From: JACKFE01 sp050248735
Lineage (GTDB): Bacteria > Nitrospirota > Nitrospiria > Nitrospirales > UBA8639
Direction of reading: 5' to 3'
Assembly: GCA_050248735.1 (NCBI GenBank)
Contig: JBFWRU010000002.1
Location: forward strand, 434,001 to 498,000
Length of the DNA stretch: 64,000 bases
Of the stretch, positions 35,933-44,600 are shown one piece after another. Numbering within the stretch: position 1 is the first letter of the stretch; the number at the start of each line of letters is the position of its first letter. The position numbers were made by a program, and so were the translations under genes. The notes beneath the pieces were generated by a model that ran no database searches, was not told where the DNA came from, and saw nothing but the letters and a program-made list of their open reading frames with translations.

Positions 35933-36616
35933 ATGGAAGAAATCTCTCCCGTGGTGACTATGCTTGCTGCTATGGGGGTGGCCACTGTAGCAATTTTCCT
36001 TTGGAATCTCGCAAGGGCACCATTTTTATATCTTAATAGATGGATGAACAAAAAAGATGCCGTTATTAAAATGGTCAGAAAAGAAAACAATGCGCTCAAG
36101 GAAAAGCTAGAATTATTTCAGTCTGCTCAGCTTAAAATTCTCTTTGATCCTCTCAACCCATCCTATTCAACCCCTGTTTCAGCCACTGTTCTCAAAGGAA
36201 CCTTTGAACGCTATCGCATCTGCATCAAAAATATCGGCTTGCGGAGGGCAGACGATATCACGGTAAACCTGTTGTACATTGTTCCGTGTCCAGATTCTAT
36301 TAGCGGACATCTTCCTATCTTTTTGACAAGAAAGGATGACGAAGATTCGCCCGATAAATCTTTTCACCTAAACGGGACTGATTCGGTGTTTATAAATGTG
36401 GGACGGGTGATCCCAGTAAGAGTCGGCGGTGGAGTAAAGGAATATTTTGAGTTTCATAGAGGCAATCATAGTCCGATGACGATTCCTTTACCATTACCTA
36501 ATACGTCCTATCATATAACGATTCAAGTGACCAGTAGTAATGCTACCGGCGATGTTCGGACTCTAGCCCTAGGGTTGGAGAATGGACGTACAGAAATGAC
36601 GTTATTGCCGATTTAA
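35933..36616 (+). CDS. Hypothetical membrane-anchored protein
   Basis: From the ATG at 35933 (ribosome binding site GGGAG) the product has 227 residues. It has one N-terminal membrane helix (VVTMLAAMGVATVAIFLWN), a short basic coiled-coil (KMVRKENNALKEKLELFQ) and a C-terminal domain rich in strands (about residues 75-225). That domain resembles an immunoglobulin-like accessory domain (FERYRICIKNIGLRRADDIT). I do not recognise the family. An in-frame extension to 35774 exists but starts without a ribosome binding site. The downstream neighbour is a small basic gene. Confidence 0.6.
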   Translation: MEEISPVVTMLAAMGVATVAIFLWNLARAPFLYLNRWMNKKDAVIKMVRKENNALKEKLELFQSAQLKILFDPLNPSYSTPVSATVLKGTFERYRICIKNIGLRRADDITVNLLYIVPCPDSISGHLPIFLTRKDDEDSPDKSFHLNGTDSVFINVGRVIPVRVGGGVKEYFEFHRGNHSPMTIPLPLPNTSYHITIQVTSSNATGDVRTLALGLENGRTEMTLLPI

Positions 36617-36668
36617 GGAGATATCCTACGCTTCCCTCCCTAGGCTTAAAATACAAAATGGAGAGATT

Positions 36669-36875
36669 ATGTCACGTGGAAAATATTTGAGCCTCGAAGA
36701 GGCCAGAAAAAAGGACAAGCAAGGCAAGGATAGATTGGATCAGTTTGCGAAAGAGCATGAGTCGAAAGGCAACAAGAAGCAATTTGACCAATTGCTTCAG
36801 GGGATGGCTAAAGGTGAACCACCCAAAAGCCAAAAATCTAAAAAGAGGCCAACAGGCGGGGCCACATCAGGCTAG
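36669..36875 (+). CDS. Small hydrophilic protein, 3' end altered by IS insertion
   Basis: The product is 68 residues, very polar (MSRGKYLSLEEARKKDKQGK), with AGAGATT in front of the ATG. It resembles a family of small proteins that start with M-x-RGKYxSLEEAR, known to me only as hypothetical. The last dozen codons overlap the 3' end of the antisense transposase gene, so the C-terminus (SKKRPTGGATSG) is encoded by insertion-sequence DNA and the native end was probably lost. No function can be given. Confidence 0.6.
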   Translation: MSRGKYLSLEEARKKDKQGKDRLDQFAKEHESKGNKKQFDQLLQGMAKGEPPKSQKSKKRPTGGATSG

Positions 36876-37735
36876 GGGTTTTACGAAGGTTGTAGCGGAA
36901 TTCAAATTCCCCCAGATACTTAGCGGTGTGTTGTTTAGAGATATGAACGTGTGTACCTTTGATAGATCGCTTAATTTGGCTCCAAAACCCTTCCAAGCCG
37001 TTCACATGGACACCATTCTGAACATACTGCCCTGCCCCATGATTCACCGTCTCATGGGTATAGCCCTTGTCTTTAATGGTTTCATAGGACGGCAATTCAT
37101 CGGTATGGATGGTTGAACCTTTTTCGATATGAGCTTCAAGGTGCGGATGAAGGGTCTTTCGCTTCACATCAGGAACCACATGCGTCATCACATTGCCTTC
37201 GCGTTCCAGCATCCCAAACACCACGGTTTTGCCGCTGGCTCCACGTCCACGCTTTCCCGGTCGCTTCCCGCCAATGTAAGTCTCATCGGCTTCAACAGTT
37301 CCATTCAATGGGGCGTTGCCGTCAATCTTGCCCATGTATTTCCGTATTTCATGACCCATCCGCCAAGCGGTTTTGTAGGTGACCCCAAGTTGCCGTTGCA
37401 ATTCCTTGGCAGGCACCCCATGCCGAGAAGTCGTAAAGAGATACATGGCGTAAAACCATTTTTGCAGTGGGGTATGGGACGCCTGAAAGGGAGTTCCAGC
37501 CATCGGGTGAATATGATGACCGCACCACGCACAGGCAAAGGCAGGCATATCTTTGAGTTTGGAAAATCGGCCATGCTTCTGGCACTTCGGGCAATTCAAC
37601 GATTCACCAAAGCGGACTTTCATCAGGTGCAGCAAGCAGGATTCATCGGTGGGAAAGTGCTTGAAAAACTCTTGAACAGTGTAGGCCATCGGTCTCTCCT
37701 TTGTTGTATGAGGAGAGTATAGCGAAATGGCTTAC
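36825..37735 (-). mobile_element. IS1595-family insertion sequence
   Basis: The element carries one intact transposase gene. Boundaries are approximate. Imperfect terminal inverted repeats may be centred on AAGCCA at 36827-36832 and its complement TGGCTT at 37728-37733, with CTA further inside on both sides. I could not find a convincing 8-base target duplication. Both flanking genes read into the element. Confidence 0.6.
36838..37689 (-). CDS. IS1595-family transposase
   Basis: This is a 283-residue, apparently intact transposase of the ISXO2/IS1595 type. The N-terminal zinc-ribbon has CPKCQKHG and CAWCGHH (residues about 37-62). A helical region RQLGVTYKTAWRMGHEIRK follows. The DDE-like catalytic domain starts with VEADETYIGGK, continues with IHTDELPSY and ends with HVNGLEGFWSQIKR, where an Asn or Glu supplies the third acidic position in this family. 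The start ATG lies behind AGGAGAGACCG. It is transcribed against the preceding gene. Confidence 0.92.
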   Translation of the reverse strand: MAYTVQEFFKHFPTDESCLLHLMKVRFGESLNCPKCQKHGRFSKLKDMPAFACAWCGHHIHPMAGTPFQASHTPLQKWFYAMYLFTTSRHGVPAKELQRQLGVTYKTAWRMGHEIRKYMGKIDGNAPLNGTVEADETYIGGKRPGKRGRGASGKTVVFGMLEREGNVMTHVVPDVKRKTLHPHLEAHIEKGSTIHTDELPSYETIKDKGYTHETVNHGAGQYVQNGVHVNGLEGFWSQIKRSIKGTHVHISKQHTAKYLGEFEFRYNLRKTPSLMWPRLLASF

Positions 37736-38526
37736 GTATGTAAATGGGATAATCGCGTTTTCTTTTCTAGTTTTTGGATTCTGGGGTCTTCTTCATTCGG
37801 AGAATTCAGCGGTTTCTCTGGATAGTTGGTGCGGTTCGTTCCTTCATCCGGTGCGTGTCTTGGTAAAAGTTTTCCAAAATCTATAGCTATCCAGCGTGGA
37901 TGCCGAGGCAGATCCACCAGGGTTTGGATTTTAGTGCGAGGGACGATGGCCTCCGGCTTCAGGAAACTTAGGGTAGCTATATCCCGAAAAGCGGTTGATT
38001 TTGAAGGTCGAGCCGAGTGGGGACCTGATGGCTTTTTTGATATTTCAATGGCAAGAAGGATTACCTGTGAATCAAAAACCCCAATGCTTCCTTTGATCCA
38101 GGATTCAGATGCCTCTACTGAGAAACAGGAAAACTCTACTAATTCCTCCGTGGTGGCTTGTGATAATGCCAAGGAAATCTGTGGAATCAAAAAATCGATT
38201 TGTGCCTGAGAAAAAGGCTGAGAGGGTTGAGAGGACGACGAATTAAGAAGTTCTTGGAGTATTCCCGCTTCTTGAGTGTGCCTGAGCCCGTTAAAAATGT
38301 CGTAAAGAAGAGAATGCGAGAGGTTGGCAGGGTGTGCGGGAGGCCTATGAAAATTGTGGGAAGTGCGTAAGGCTACGGTGCCCCGTTCGCTGGAGAAAAT
38401 TGGGGTTTCTACCTCGGGAGTCCATGTGCATTGGATTTGAGTCAGGCACAAGATGATGGCTCCAATCCTTAACCCGGGTATCCACATTCTGATGGCTCGG
38501 CCCCATGGAGAAATTGTCAAAACCAT
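37732..38526 (-). CDS. Hypothetical exported protein, 3' end at IS boundary
   Basis: The frame is at least 264 residues from the ATG at 38526; a TTG at 38613 or an ATG at 38487 are alternatives. The hydrophobic segment IGAIILCLTQIQC near the start looks like a signal peptide, perhaps of a lipoprotein with a poor lipobox. The remainder has no recognisable domain (LSLALSQATTEELVEFSCFS, GVFDSQVILLAIEIS). The stop codon lies at 37732-37734, within the putative terminal repeat of the insertion sequence, so the native C-terminus may have been removed by the insertion. Confidence 0.5.
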   Translation of the reverse strand: MVLTISPWGRAIRMWIPGLRIGAIILCLTQIQCTWTPEVETPIFSSERGTVALRTSHNFHRPPAHPANLSHSLLYDIFNGLRHTQEAGILQELLNSSSSQPSQPFSQAQIDFLIPQISLALSQATTEELVEFSCFSVEASESWIKGSIGVFDSQVILLAIEISKKPSGPHSARPSKSTAFRDIATLSFLKPEAIVPRTKIQTLVDLPRHPRWIAIDFGKLLPRHAPDEGTNRTNYPEKPLNSPNEEDPRIQKLEKKTRLSHLHT

Positions 38527-38622
38527 TGCAAGTTTATTTCCCCGTCTAGCCTGAAAAATGGACTTGAGGAGAGAGCGAATGGGGGTAATGTGAGGAAGAT
38601 ACAGAAAAGACAAATGGGTTAT

Positions 38623-39372
38623 CTAGGTTTGGCGGATTCCGCAGGCCCGGGCAATTCCATCCTGGTATCGGGTCCAGACATTCATGGATTCTTCCAGGCG
38701 AACTAGCACCTGTTGTTGTTGTGCGGCTTCTTCCGTTTGATGGGTGATCATGTCGTATATGACTTTGCGGGATCCTGGGGCAAACATATACTGGGCCCTA
38801 ATGTAATCCATAAATTCATGAGGAAGGCCCTGGTGTTGGACCAAGGGATGTTTCCGAATGATATCTTCGATTTCTTCCGAGTTTTGCGCAGGCTTGGGAT
38901 ACAGGACTTCTTCCGGATCATTGGCATGGCCTTTAATGAATATGGTAAGCATTGCGGCACTGACCATCCATTCTTCTTCAAGGCAAATTTGATCAAGCCA
39001 TTCGCGGTAGACCCGACTGGGTGCCAATAATTCAACATCCCGAAACCCCGCTCGATCAAATCCGAGGCCATTCATCATGTGTAGAAAAAGTTCCTGGTGC
39101 GGTTTCCCAAGAGAAAAACCACCGGTTTCTTCTTCATAGATCGTGGTAGCCAAAGCCCGCCTGGCTTCCCATGGCGGATTTTTCCCGAGAGATTGAGCGA
39201 GAAGTACGGCAAAGTCCCGGACATACACCACATATTCCTGATGAAAATAAATGTTGAGTTGCTCTTTCGTGACCGCATTGCTATTAATGTACGGTGTGGC
39301 CCAATGATGTTTTTTTCGAAGAATGTCAAATAAACGGTCACGAAATTGTTCAGGGGAAAGCTTTCGTGGCAT
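38623..39372 (-). CDS. TenA/PqqC-like heme-oxygenase-fold di-metal protein (CADD-like)
   Basis: This is a 249-residue all-helical protein of the TenA/PqqC/CADD superfamily. Possible metal ligands are seen in IYEEETGGFSLGKPH (Glu80-82 and His92), LEEEWMVSA (Glu132-134) and VIYDMITH (Asp207, His211), the E...H / E / DX3H pattern of heme-oxygenase-like diiron oxygenases. The closest well-known function is CADD of Chlamydia and its Nitrosomonas relative, which support synthesis of p-aminobenzoate outside the PabABC route, with the protein's own Tyr as precursor. Other family members act on thiamine or natural-product substrates, so the function is inferred only. It is monocistronic, 9 bases downstream of the hypothetical gene frame on the same strand. 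Confidence 0.7.
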   Translation of the reverse strand: MPRKLSPEQFRDRLFDILRKKHHWATPYINSNAVTKEQLNIYFHQEYVVYVRDFAVLLAQSLGKNPPWEARRALATTIYEEETGGFSLGKPHQELFLHMMNGLGFDRAGFRDVELLAPSRVYREWLDQICLEEEWMVSAAMLTIFIKGHANDPEEVLYPKPAQNSEEIEDIIRKHPLVQHQGLPHEFMDYIRAQYMFAPGSRKVIYDMITHQTEEAAQQQQVLVRLEESMNVWTRYQDGIARACGIRQT

Positions 39373-39504
39373 GATAGGGATCCGGGGATGAAGATTAGAT
39401 AGAAAATCGGATGGTCAGAATCGTATCCGACCAAAAAAATAGATTGCAGGCTGAAGATCTAAGATAATAAACCATTATATCACATTGTGAGAGAACCTGT
39501 AACC

Positions 39505-39789
39505 ATGGAACCAGTGAATCTCGCCGATCCTAATGCGATCTTGGAGTTTTTAGGAAAAATTGCCCTTCGTGGAAAAGGGGTCACAACCGAAAACCTCTTG
39601 GAATATGTGTTAGATGAAGGGTTTACCGAACCAATCTATCTCAGTGCAAAAGGGGAAGACCCGGAGGCCTATTATCTCGGGCAGCCATCCGCTTGGGGGG
39701 TCTATCAAATCCGCGAGTGGAAGCGGGTCCTCATTATTTCAGGCGGAGCAGGCCGTGATAGGCGGGCTCAAATTACGGAAACTCCCTAG
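39505..39789 (+). CDS. Small hypothetical protein (94 aa)
   Basis: This is a 94-residue acidic soluble protein with ATG at 39505; a GTG six codons earlier is possible. The N-terminal part is helical (NAILEFLGKIALRGKGV) and the end is strand-rich (SAWGVYQIREWKRVLIISGG). It has no signal peptide and no recognised family. It is divergent from the CADD-like gene across a 130-base gap. Confidence 0.55.
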   Translation: MEPVNLADPNAILEFLGKIALRGKGVTTENLLEYVLDEGFTEPIYLSAKGEDPEAYYLGQPSAWGVYQIREWKRVLIISGGAGRDRRAQITETP

Positions 39790-39827
39790 ACGGAAGGTCC
39801 ATTTTATGTATCGAGCACCTGAATAGG

Positions 39828-40265
39828 TTAATGCCATCCGCCGGTTAATTTTCCTTCTTCGAAGTAGAGATAGCGATGTTTTATCGTGCTGGCATCTAGC
39901 CAATCTTCATAAACCCACTCTTCCCGCCTAATGCCTTTGTCGGTGTAACTTACATTCATTTGGTAGGGAGAGCCCCAAGCATCCATGACTTGTTCGCGCG
40001 TCATGCCGACCATCACATTTTTATCCTTTAGATGTTGTTCGAAGTTAGGATCCAGCCACCGGGGTACTACTCCCCAGGCAATCATCCAAAGTACAAAGCC
40101 CGCAAGAAACACATAGATGGTAACGCGAACAGGGCGGCGGCAGATAAAAGGGACAGTCGAATTTACGGATGAGGAACTGTTGTCTGTACTGGGGCCTATA
40201 CCAGATGTTTCCCCATGGGGCGGTGGGCAGGCGGGCGATGTCTTGGGAGTATCATGTGTTAACAT
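39828..40265 (-). CDS. Membrane-anchored SmpA/BamE-like protein
   Basis: This is a 145-residue protein. It has a disordered N-terminus rich in Ser/Pro, a single membrane helix (IYVFLAGFVLWMIAWGVVP, about residues 62-80) and a small C-terminal domain with VGMTREQVMDAWGSP followed by strands (EEWVYEDW, HRYLYFEEGKLTGGW). This resembles the SmpA/OmlA (BamE-like) fold, which in BamE belongs to the outer-membrane assembly complex. Unlike BamE it is not a lipoprotein but is anchored by an internal helix, so it is probably a different envelope protein. The ATG at 40265 is preferred to one 13 codons upstream. Confidence 0.6.
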   Translation of the reverse strand: MLTHDTPKTSPACPPPHGETSGIGPSTDNSSSSVNSTVPFICRRPVRVTIYVFLAGFVLWMIAWGVVPRWLDPNFEQHLKDKNVMVGMTREQVMDAWGSPYQMNVSYTDKGIRREEWVYEDWLDASTIKHRYLYFEEGKLTGGWH

Positions 40266-40327
40266 AATTATTCTAGAGAGCAAGTCTATCAGTGGATTTC
40301 TCATAGGGTCAAGAAAATGGAGGGATC

Positions 40328-40693
40328 GTGTTTTTTGAAGTTGAAAATAATCCGAACTTTGACGGATCCTATTTTCTCCGCTTTAATGAAATAGGGTCGG
40401 CACGTGTAGTGACTCACGTAAAATTATATGACCGCCAATCCCAAGGAGAATGGTGTGAGGTGACTGGATGGTGCGATGATCCAGAATCCCCTCAGGTGCC
40501 TGCTTACGCTCAATCGGTCGAAGATTCGGGTGCTGGGGCCAGTTTTCTTGTTTTTGGAGGGAATTGGGGTATTCGCTTAAAACCGGAAAAAAGTGCAGGC
40601 CAGTGGGATTTGTATGACTCTCAGCAATGGGGCGAAGGATATTTGCTAATAGGCGATGTCCGGGACCTTCGATTTGGTTCAGTGTCTAGCTAG
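40328..40693 (+). CDS. Hypothetical protein (121 aa)
   Basis: This is a 121-residue soluble protein starting with GTG at 40328 behind GGAGGGATC. It has no known motif; it is rich in Gly, Trp and acidic residues with alternating strands (YFLRFNEIGSARVVTHVKLYD, ASFLVFGGNWGIRL). It overlaps the convergent gene that ends at 40690 by four bases. The family is not recognised. Confidence 0.55.
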   Translation: MFFEVENNPNFDGSYFLRFNEIGSARVVTHVKLYDRQSQGEWCEVTGWCDDPESPQVPAYAQSVEDSGAGASFLVFGGNWGIRLKPEKSAGQWDLYDSQQWGEGYLLIGDVRDLRFGSVSS

Positions 40694-41493
40694 TCTTCAT
40701 AATGGGGAAGTGGAATGGTCTTCCGTTGAGGAGTTCGTGAGTCTGGGCGTTTGGCAAACTCCTGGGAAAAAGGATTAAGAATTGGTTCGTGGGTCAGGCG
40801 TTGCCGGGCTTTCACTACCTGGAGGCTTTGGGCCGTGATTTCCAGGCGGTCGATGGGAGCATGAAGGGTCAGGTAGTCGGGAATTCCATTTACCGAAAAC
40901 ATTTGATAAGCCAATGACCAGGAGAATTTTTCTTTTCCCTGTTCTTTTACGATAAAGGGAGCTTCTGGCGCTGGAGGACCTTTAAAGACCAACACCCATA
41001 GGTTTGAACGAAAAGCCGGTGTGGCTCCTTCGAGTGAAGGGATAAATTCAGGGACCAGGGATGGAATGGATTCTATTGGCACGGCCGGAGTGAATTCGAT
41101 TTCACATCGCTGAACATACAAGGTAGGAAAATCCTTTCCTTCGTTTAAATCAGGGGTATAGACAAAGGAATACCGGACACTGGTTTCCCCTCGGGTAAAC
41201 GTATATACGTCTTCCCCGTTTTCTGGGGATACCAGATTTTTGAAGTATTTTTCCCATTCCGGAAATGAATAATAACTGAATACCCGCAGAGCGGCCTTTC
41301 GGGACCTGACGGCCATCGGAACCCCTAATTTTTCTCGAAGTTCCTCTTGAGTAAGGCCCAGGTAGCCATCTTCAAAATACGGTTCGGCATGGGCATCGCG
41401 GGAGAGGCAGCCAGGTATGACAAATCCGACAATGAGGAAACCCAGGACAAAGCGACGAAAAAAATTTTTACAAATGAATGGGAAAAATGTCAT
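40690..41493 (-). CDS. Putative lipoprotein with SmpA-like motif
   Basis: The product has 267 residues. The N-terminus FVLGFLIVGFVIPGC is a likely lipoprotein signal with the Cys near residue 29. A segment YLGLTQEELREKLGVP follows, which resembles the first helix-turn of SmpA/OmlA domains. The rest is strand-rich and ends in a basic, Pro-rich tail. The family is not recognised beyond this. It is convergent with the 121-residue gene and divergent from metH across about 150 bases. Confidence 0.55.
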   Translation of the reverse strand: MTFFPFICKNFFRRFVLGFLIVGFVIPGCLSRDAHAEPYFEDGYLGLTQEELREKLGVPMAVRSRKAALRVFSYYSFPEWEKYFKNLVSPENGEDVYTFTRGETSVRYSFVYTPDLNEGKDFPTLYVQRCEIEFTPAVPIESIPSLVPEFIPSLEGATPAFRSNLWVLVFKGPPAPEAPFIVKEQGKEKFSWSLAYQMFSVNGIPDYLTLHAPIDRLEITAQSLQVVKARQRLTHEPILNPFSQEFAKRPDSRTPQRKTIPLPHYED

Positions 41494-41649
41494 AAAGAAA
41501 AGGTTTAGAGATAATTTCTCATCCTATTTCCTTAAAATCCTGGAAGTCAAGGAATGCATGCTATTTCGGTAGGCGCTTAACCAGAATCTCCAATGATCAA
41601 TGAATGTTAGTTGCAGGATTATCTTAATAGCCTGGAAAGGACCGGACGA

Positions 41650-44600
41650 ATGAACAGATTAGAAGATACCCTCCAATCTCGAATCGTAATCATGGATGGC
41701 GCCATGGGAACGATGATTCAAACTCACCAATTAGGGGAGGGGGAGTTTCGAGGAGTACAGTTTAAAGATCATGGATGTGATGTCAAAGGCAATAACGATC
41801 TGCTTTCCCTGACTCAGCCACAGATCATTGAAGACATTCATGTGCAATACCTCGAGGCTGGGGCGGATATTATTGAGACAAATACCTTTAATTCGAATGC
41901 CATTTCCTTGGCCGACTATCACATGGAAGACTTGGCCTACGACTTAAATGTAACCGGGGCGCAAGTAGCAAAGCGGGCAGTGGCACGGGTACAAGCCACA
42001 CAACCCGATCGGATTTGCTGGGTGGCTGGGGCGTTGGGTCCTACCAATCGAACCGCCTCCATGTCGCCTGATGTGAATAATCCCGCTTTTCGCGCGGTGA
42101 CGTTCGATGACTTGGCTCGAGCCTACTATGATCAAGTCAGAGGGCTGATGGAAGGGGGCGCGGATCTTCTCTTAGTCGAAACCATCTTTGATACGCTGAA
42201 TGCCAAAGCGGCTTTTTATGCCATTGCCCAATATTTTGAAGAAGTCCAACGCACGATTCCCATCATGGCCTCTGTGACGATCACCGATCTCAGTGGTCGA
42301 ACCTTATCGGGTCAGCTGATTGAGGCATTTTGGAATTCTATTTCCCATGTCAATCTCCTGAGTGTGGGGATCAATTGTGCGTTAGGGGCCAAACAAATGC
42401 GGCCATATATGGAGGAACTGGCCCGTGTGGCCCCCATTTATATTAGTTGCTATCCAAATGCGGGGTTACCAAATGCCTTTGGTGGTTTTGATGAAACTCC
42501 AGAACGAATGGGGGCTGATCTGCGGGATTTTGCCAGCCAGGGATGGTTGAATATCGTAGGTGGGTGTTGTGGGAGTACGCCAGATCATATTCGAGCGATT
42601 GCAGCCGGGGTGAAGGATTGCGCTCCGCACAAAAAAACGCATGTGGCGCGGGTGACACGGTTAAGCGGGTTTGAACCTTTAACCATTCGACCTGAAACCA
42701 ATTTCGTCAATATTGGTGAACGCACCAATGTGACTGGCTCTCCCAAATTTGCCAAATTAATTTTGAGTGGAAACACAGAAGCAGCCCTGGTTGTGGCGCG
42801 TCAGCAAGTCGAAGGAGGCGCGCAAATCATCGATGTGAATATGGATGAAGGGCTTCTGGATTCGGAGAAGGCGATGGTGGAATTTTTGCACCTGATTGGT
42901 TCCGAACCTGACATTGCCCGTGTGCCGATCATGATTGACAGTTCCAGGTGGTCCGTCATTGAAGCGGGGCTCAAGTGTATTCAAGGTAAAGGTGTCGTCA
43001 ATTCCATCAGTCTCAAAGAAGGGGAAGACAAATTTCTCGAACAGGCCCGCCTTGTTCGACGCTATGGGGCCGCAGTGGTTGTGATGGCGTTTGACGAAAC
43101 CGGTCAGGCCGATACGCTTGAACGCAAAGTGGAAATATGTACAAGAGCCTATTGTCTGCTCACTGAACGGCTGGACTTCCCCCCCGAGGACATTATTTTT
43201 GATCCGAATATTCTCACCGTGGCCACCGGCATGGAAGAGCATAATGCCTACGCAGTCAATTTCATCGAGGCCACAAGGCAAATCAAAGCGACCTTGCCCT
43301 TCTGCAAAGTCAGTGGGGGCGTCAGTAATATTTCTTTTTCCTTTCGTGGCAATAATATTGTGCGTGAAGCCATGCATACCGCCTTTCTTTATCATGCCAT
43401 TAAGGCGGGCTTGGATATGGGCATTGTGAATGCGGGGCAATTGGGAGTGTATGAAGAAATTCCCAAAAATTTACTCAAATTAGTCGAAGATGTGCTGTTG
43501 AATCGAAGACCTGAAGCGACTGAAGAATTAGTGGTCTTTGCGGATACGGTGAAGCAACAGGGAAAAGCCGCGGTGAAAGATGATGTCTGGCGGCAGGGAT
43601 CGGTAGAAGAGCGGCTTTCCCATGCCTTGGTCAAAGGCATCGTCGATTTTATCGACTTGGATGTGGAAGAGGCCCGTCAAAAATATCCTAAGCCGCTGAA
43701 GGTGATTGAAGGTCCCTTGATGGATGGGATGAATATCGTGGGGGAACTGTTCGGATCGGGAAAAATGTTTCTACCTCAAGTCGTGAAAAGTGCCCGGGTG
43801 ATGAAAAAAGCGGTCGCCTACCTTTTGCCTTTTATGGAAAAAGAAAAAGCCCAATCGGGAAAAGGCACCCAGGGGAAAATTCTCCTGGCGACCGTCAAAG
43901 GAGATGTCCATGATATCGGGAAGAATATCGTCGGAGTGGTTTTGGCCTGCAATAACTATGAGATTCTTGATTTGGGGGTCATGGTGCCTTGTGACAAGAT
44001 CTTACAAACCGCTCGTCAGGAAAAGGTCGATATGATTGGGCTCAGCGGGTTGATCACGCCTTCCCTGGATGAAATGGCCCATAATGCCAGAGAAATGAAT
44101 CGAGAAGGTTTTTCCATTCCCTTACTCATTGGAGGAGCTACCACCAGTAAGGCGCATACTGCAGTGAAAATTGCTCCGGGCTATACCAACCCCGTGGTCC
44201 ATGTATTGGATGCTTCCTTAGCGGTGAATGTGGTTCGGAAGTTAATGAGCCCAGAGGATAAGGAAGCCTACGTCAAAGATGTGCGGGCTCAACAACAGAA
44301 GGCCCGGGAGGCCTATGAAAGCAAAATCACGTCGAAGCCCCTGTTGACCTTAGAGGAGGCCAGAAAACGGCGGGTATCCATTGATTGGGAGACGACAGCT
44401 TTCCCCAGGCCCAATTTTCTCGGCACCAAAATTCTTGCGGACTTGTCGCTTGATCTGCTGGTCCCGTTCATCGATTGGTCGCCCTTCTTTCATGCCTGGG
44501 AGCTACGAGGGAAATATCCCAAGATATTTGAAGATCCCGTGGTGGGCCCTAAAGCCAAAGAACTTTTTGATGATGCCCAAAAACTTTTGCAAGAGATCAT

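Noticed and set aside
35602..36036. Forward frame of 144 codons overlapping the exonuclease end and the membrane-protein gene
   Set aside because: Starts with TTG inside the exonuclease gene, no ribosome binding site, and text lacks protein-like features; overlaps a better-supported gene.
41494..41649. Possible SAM or cobalamin riboswitch in front of metH
   Set aside because: No conserved core or paired elements of these riboswitches could be found in the leader.
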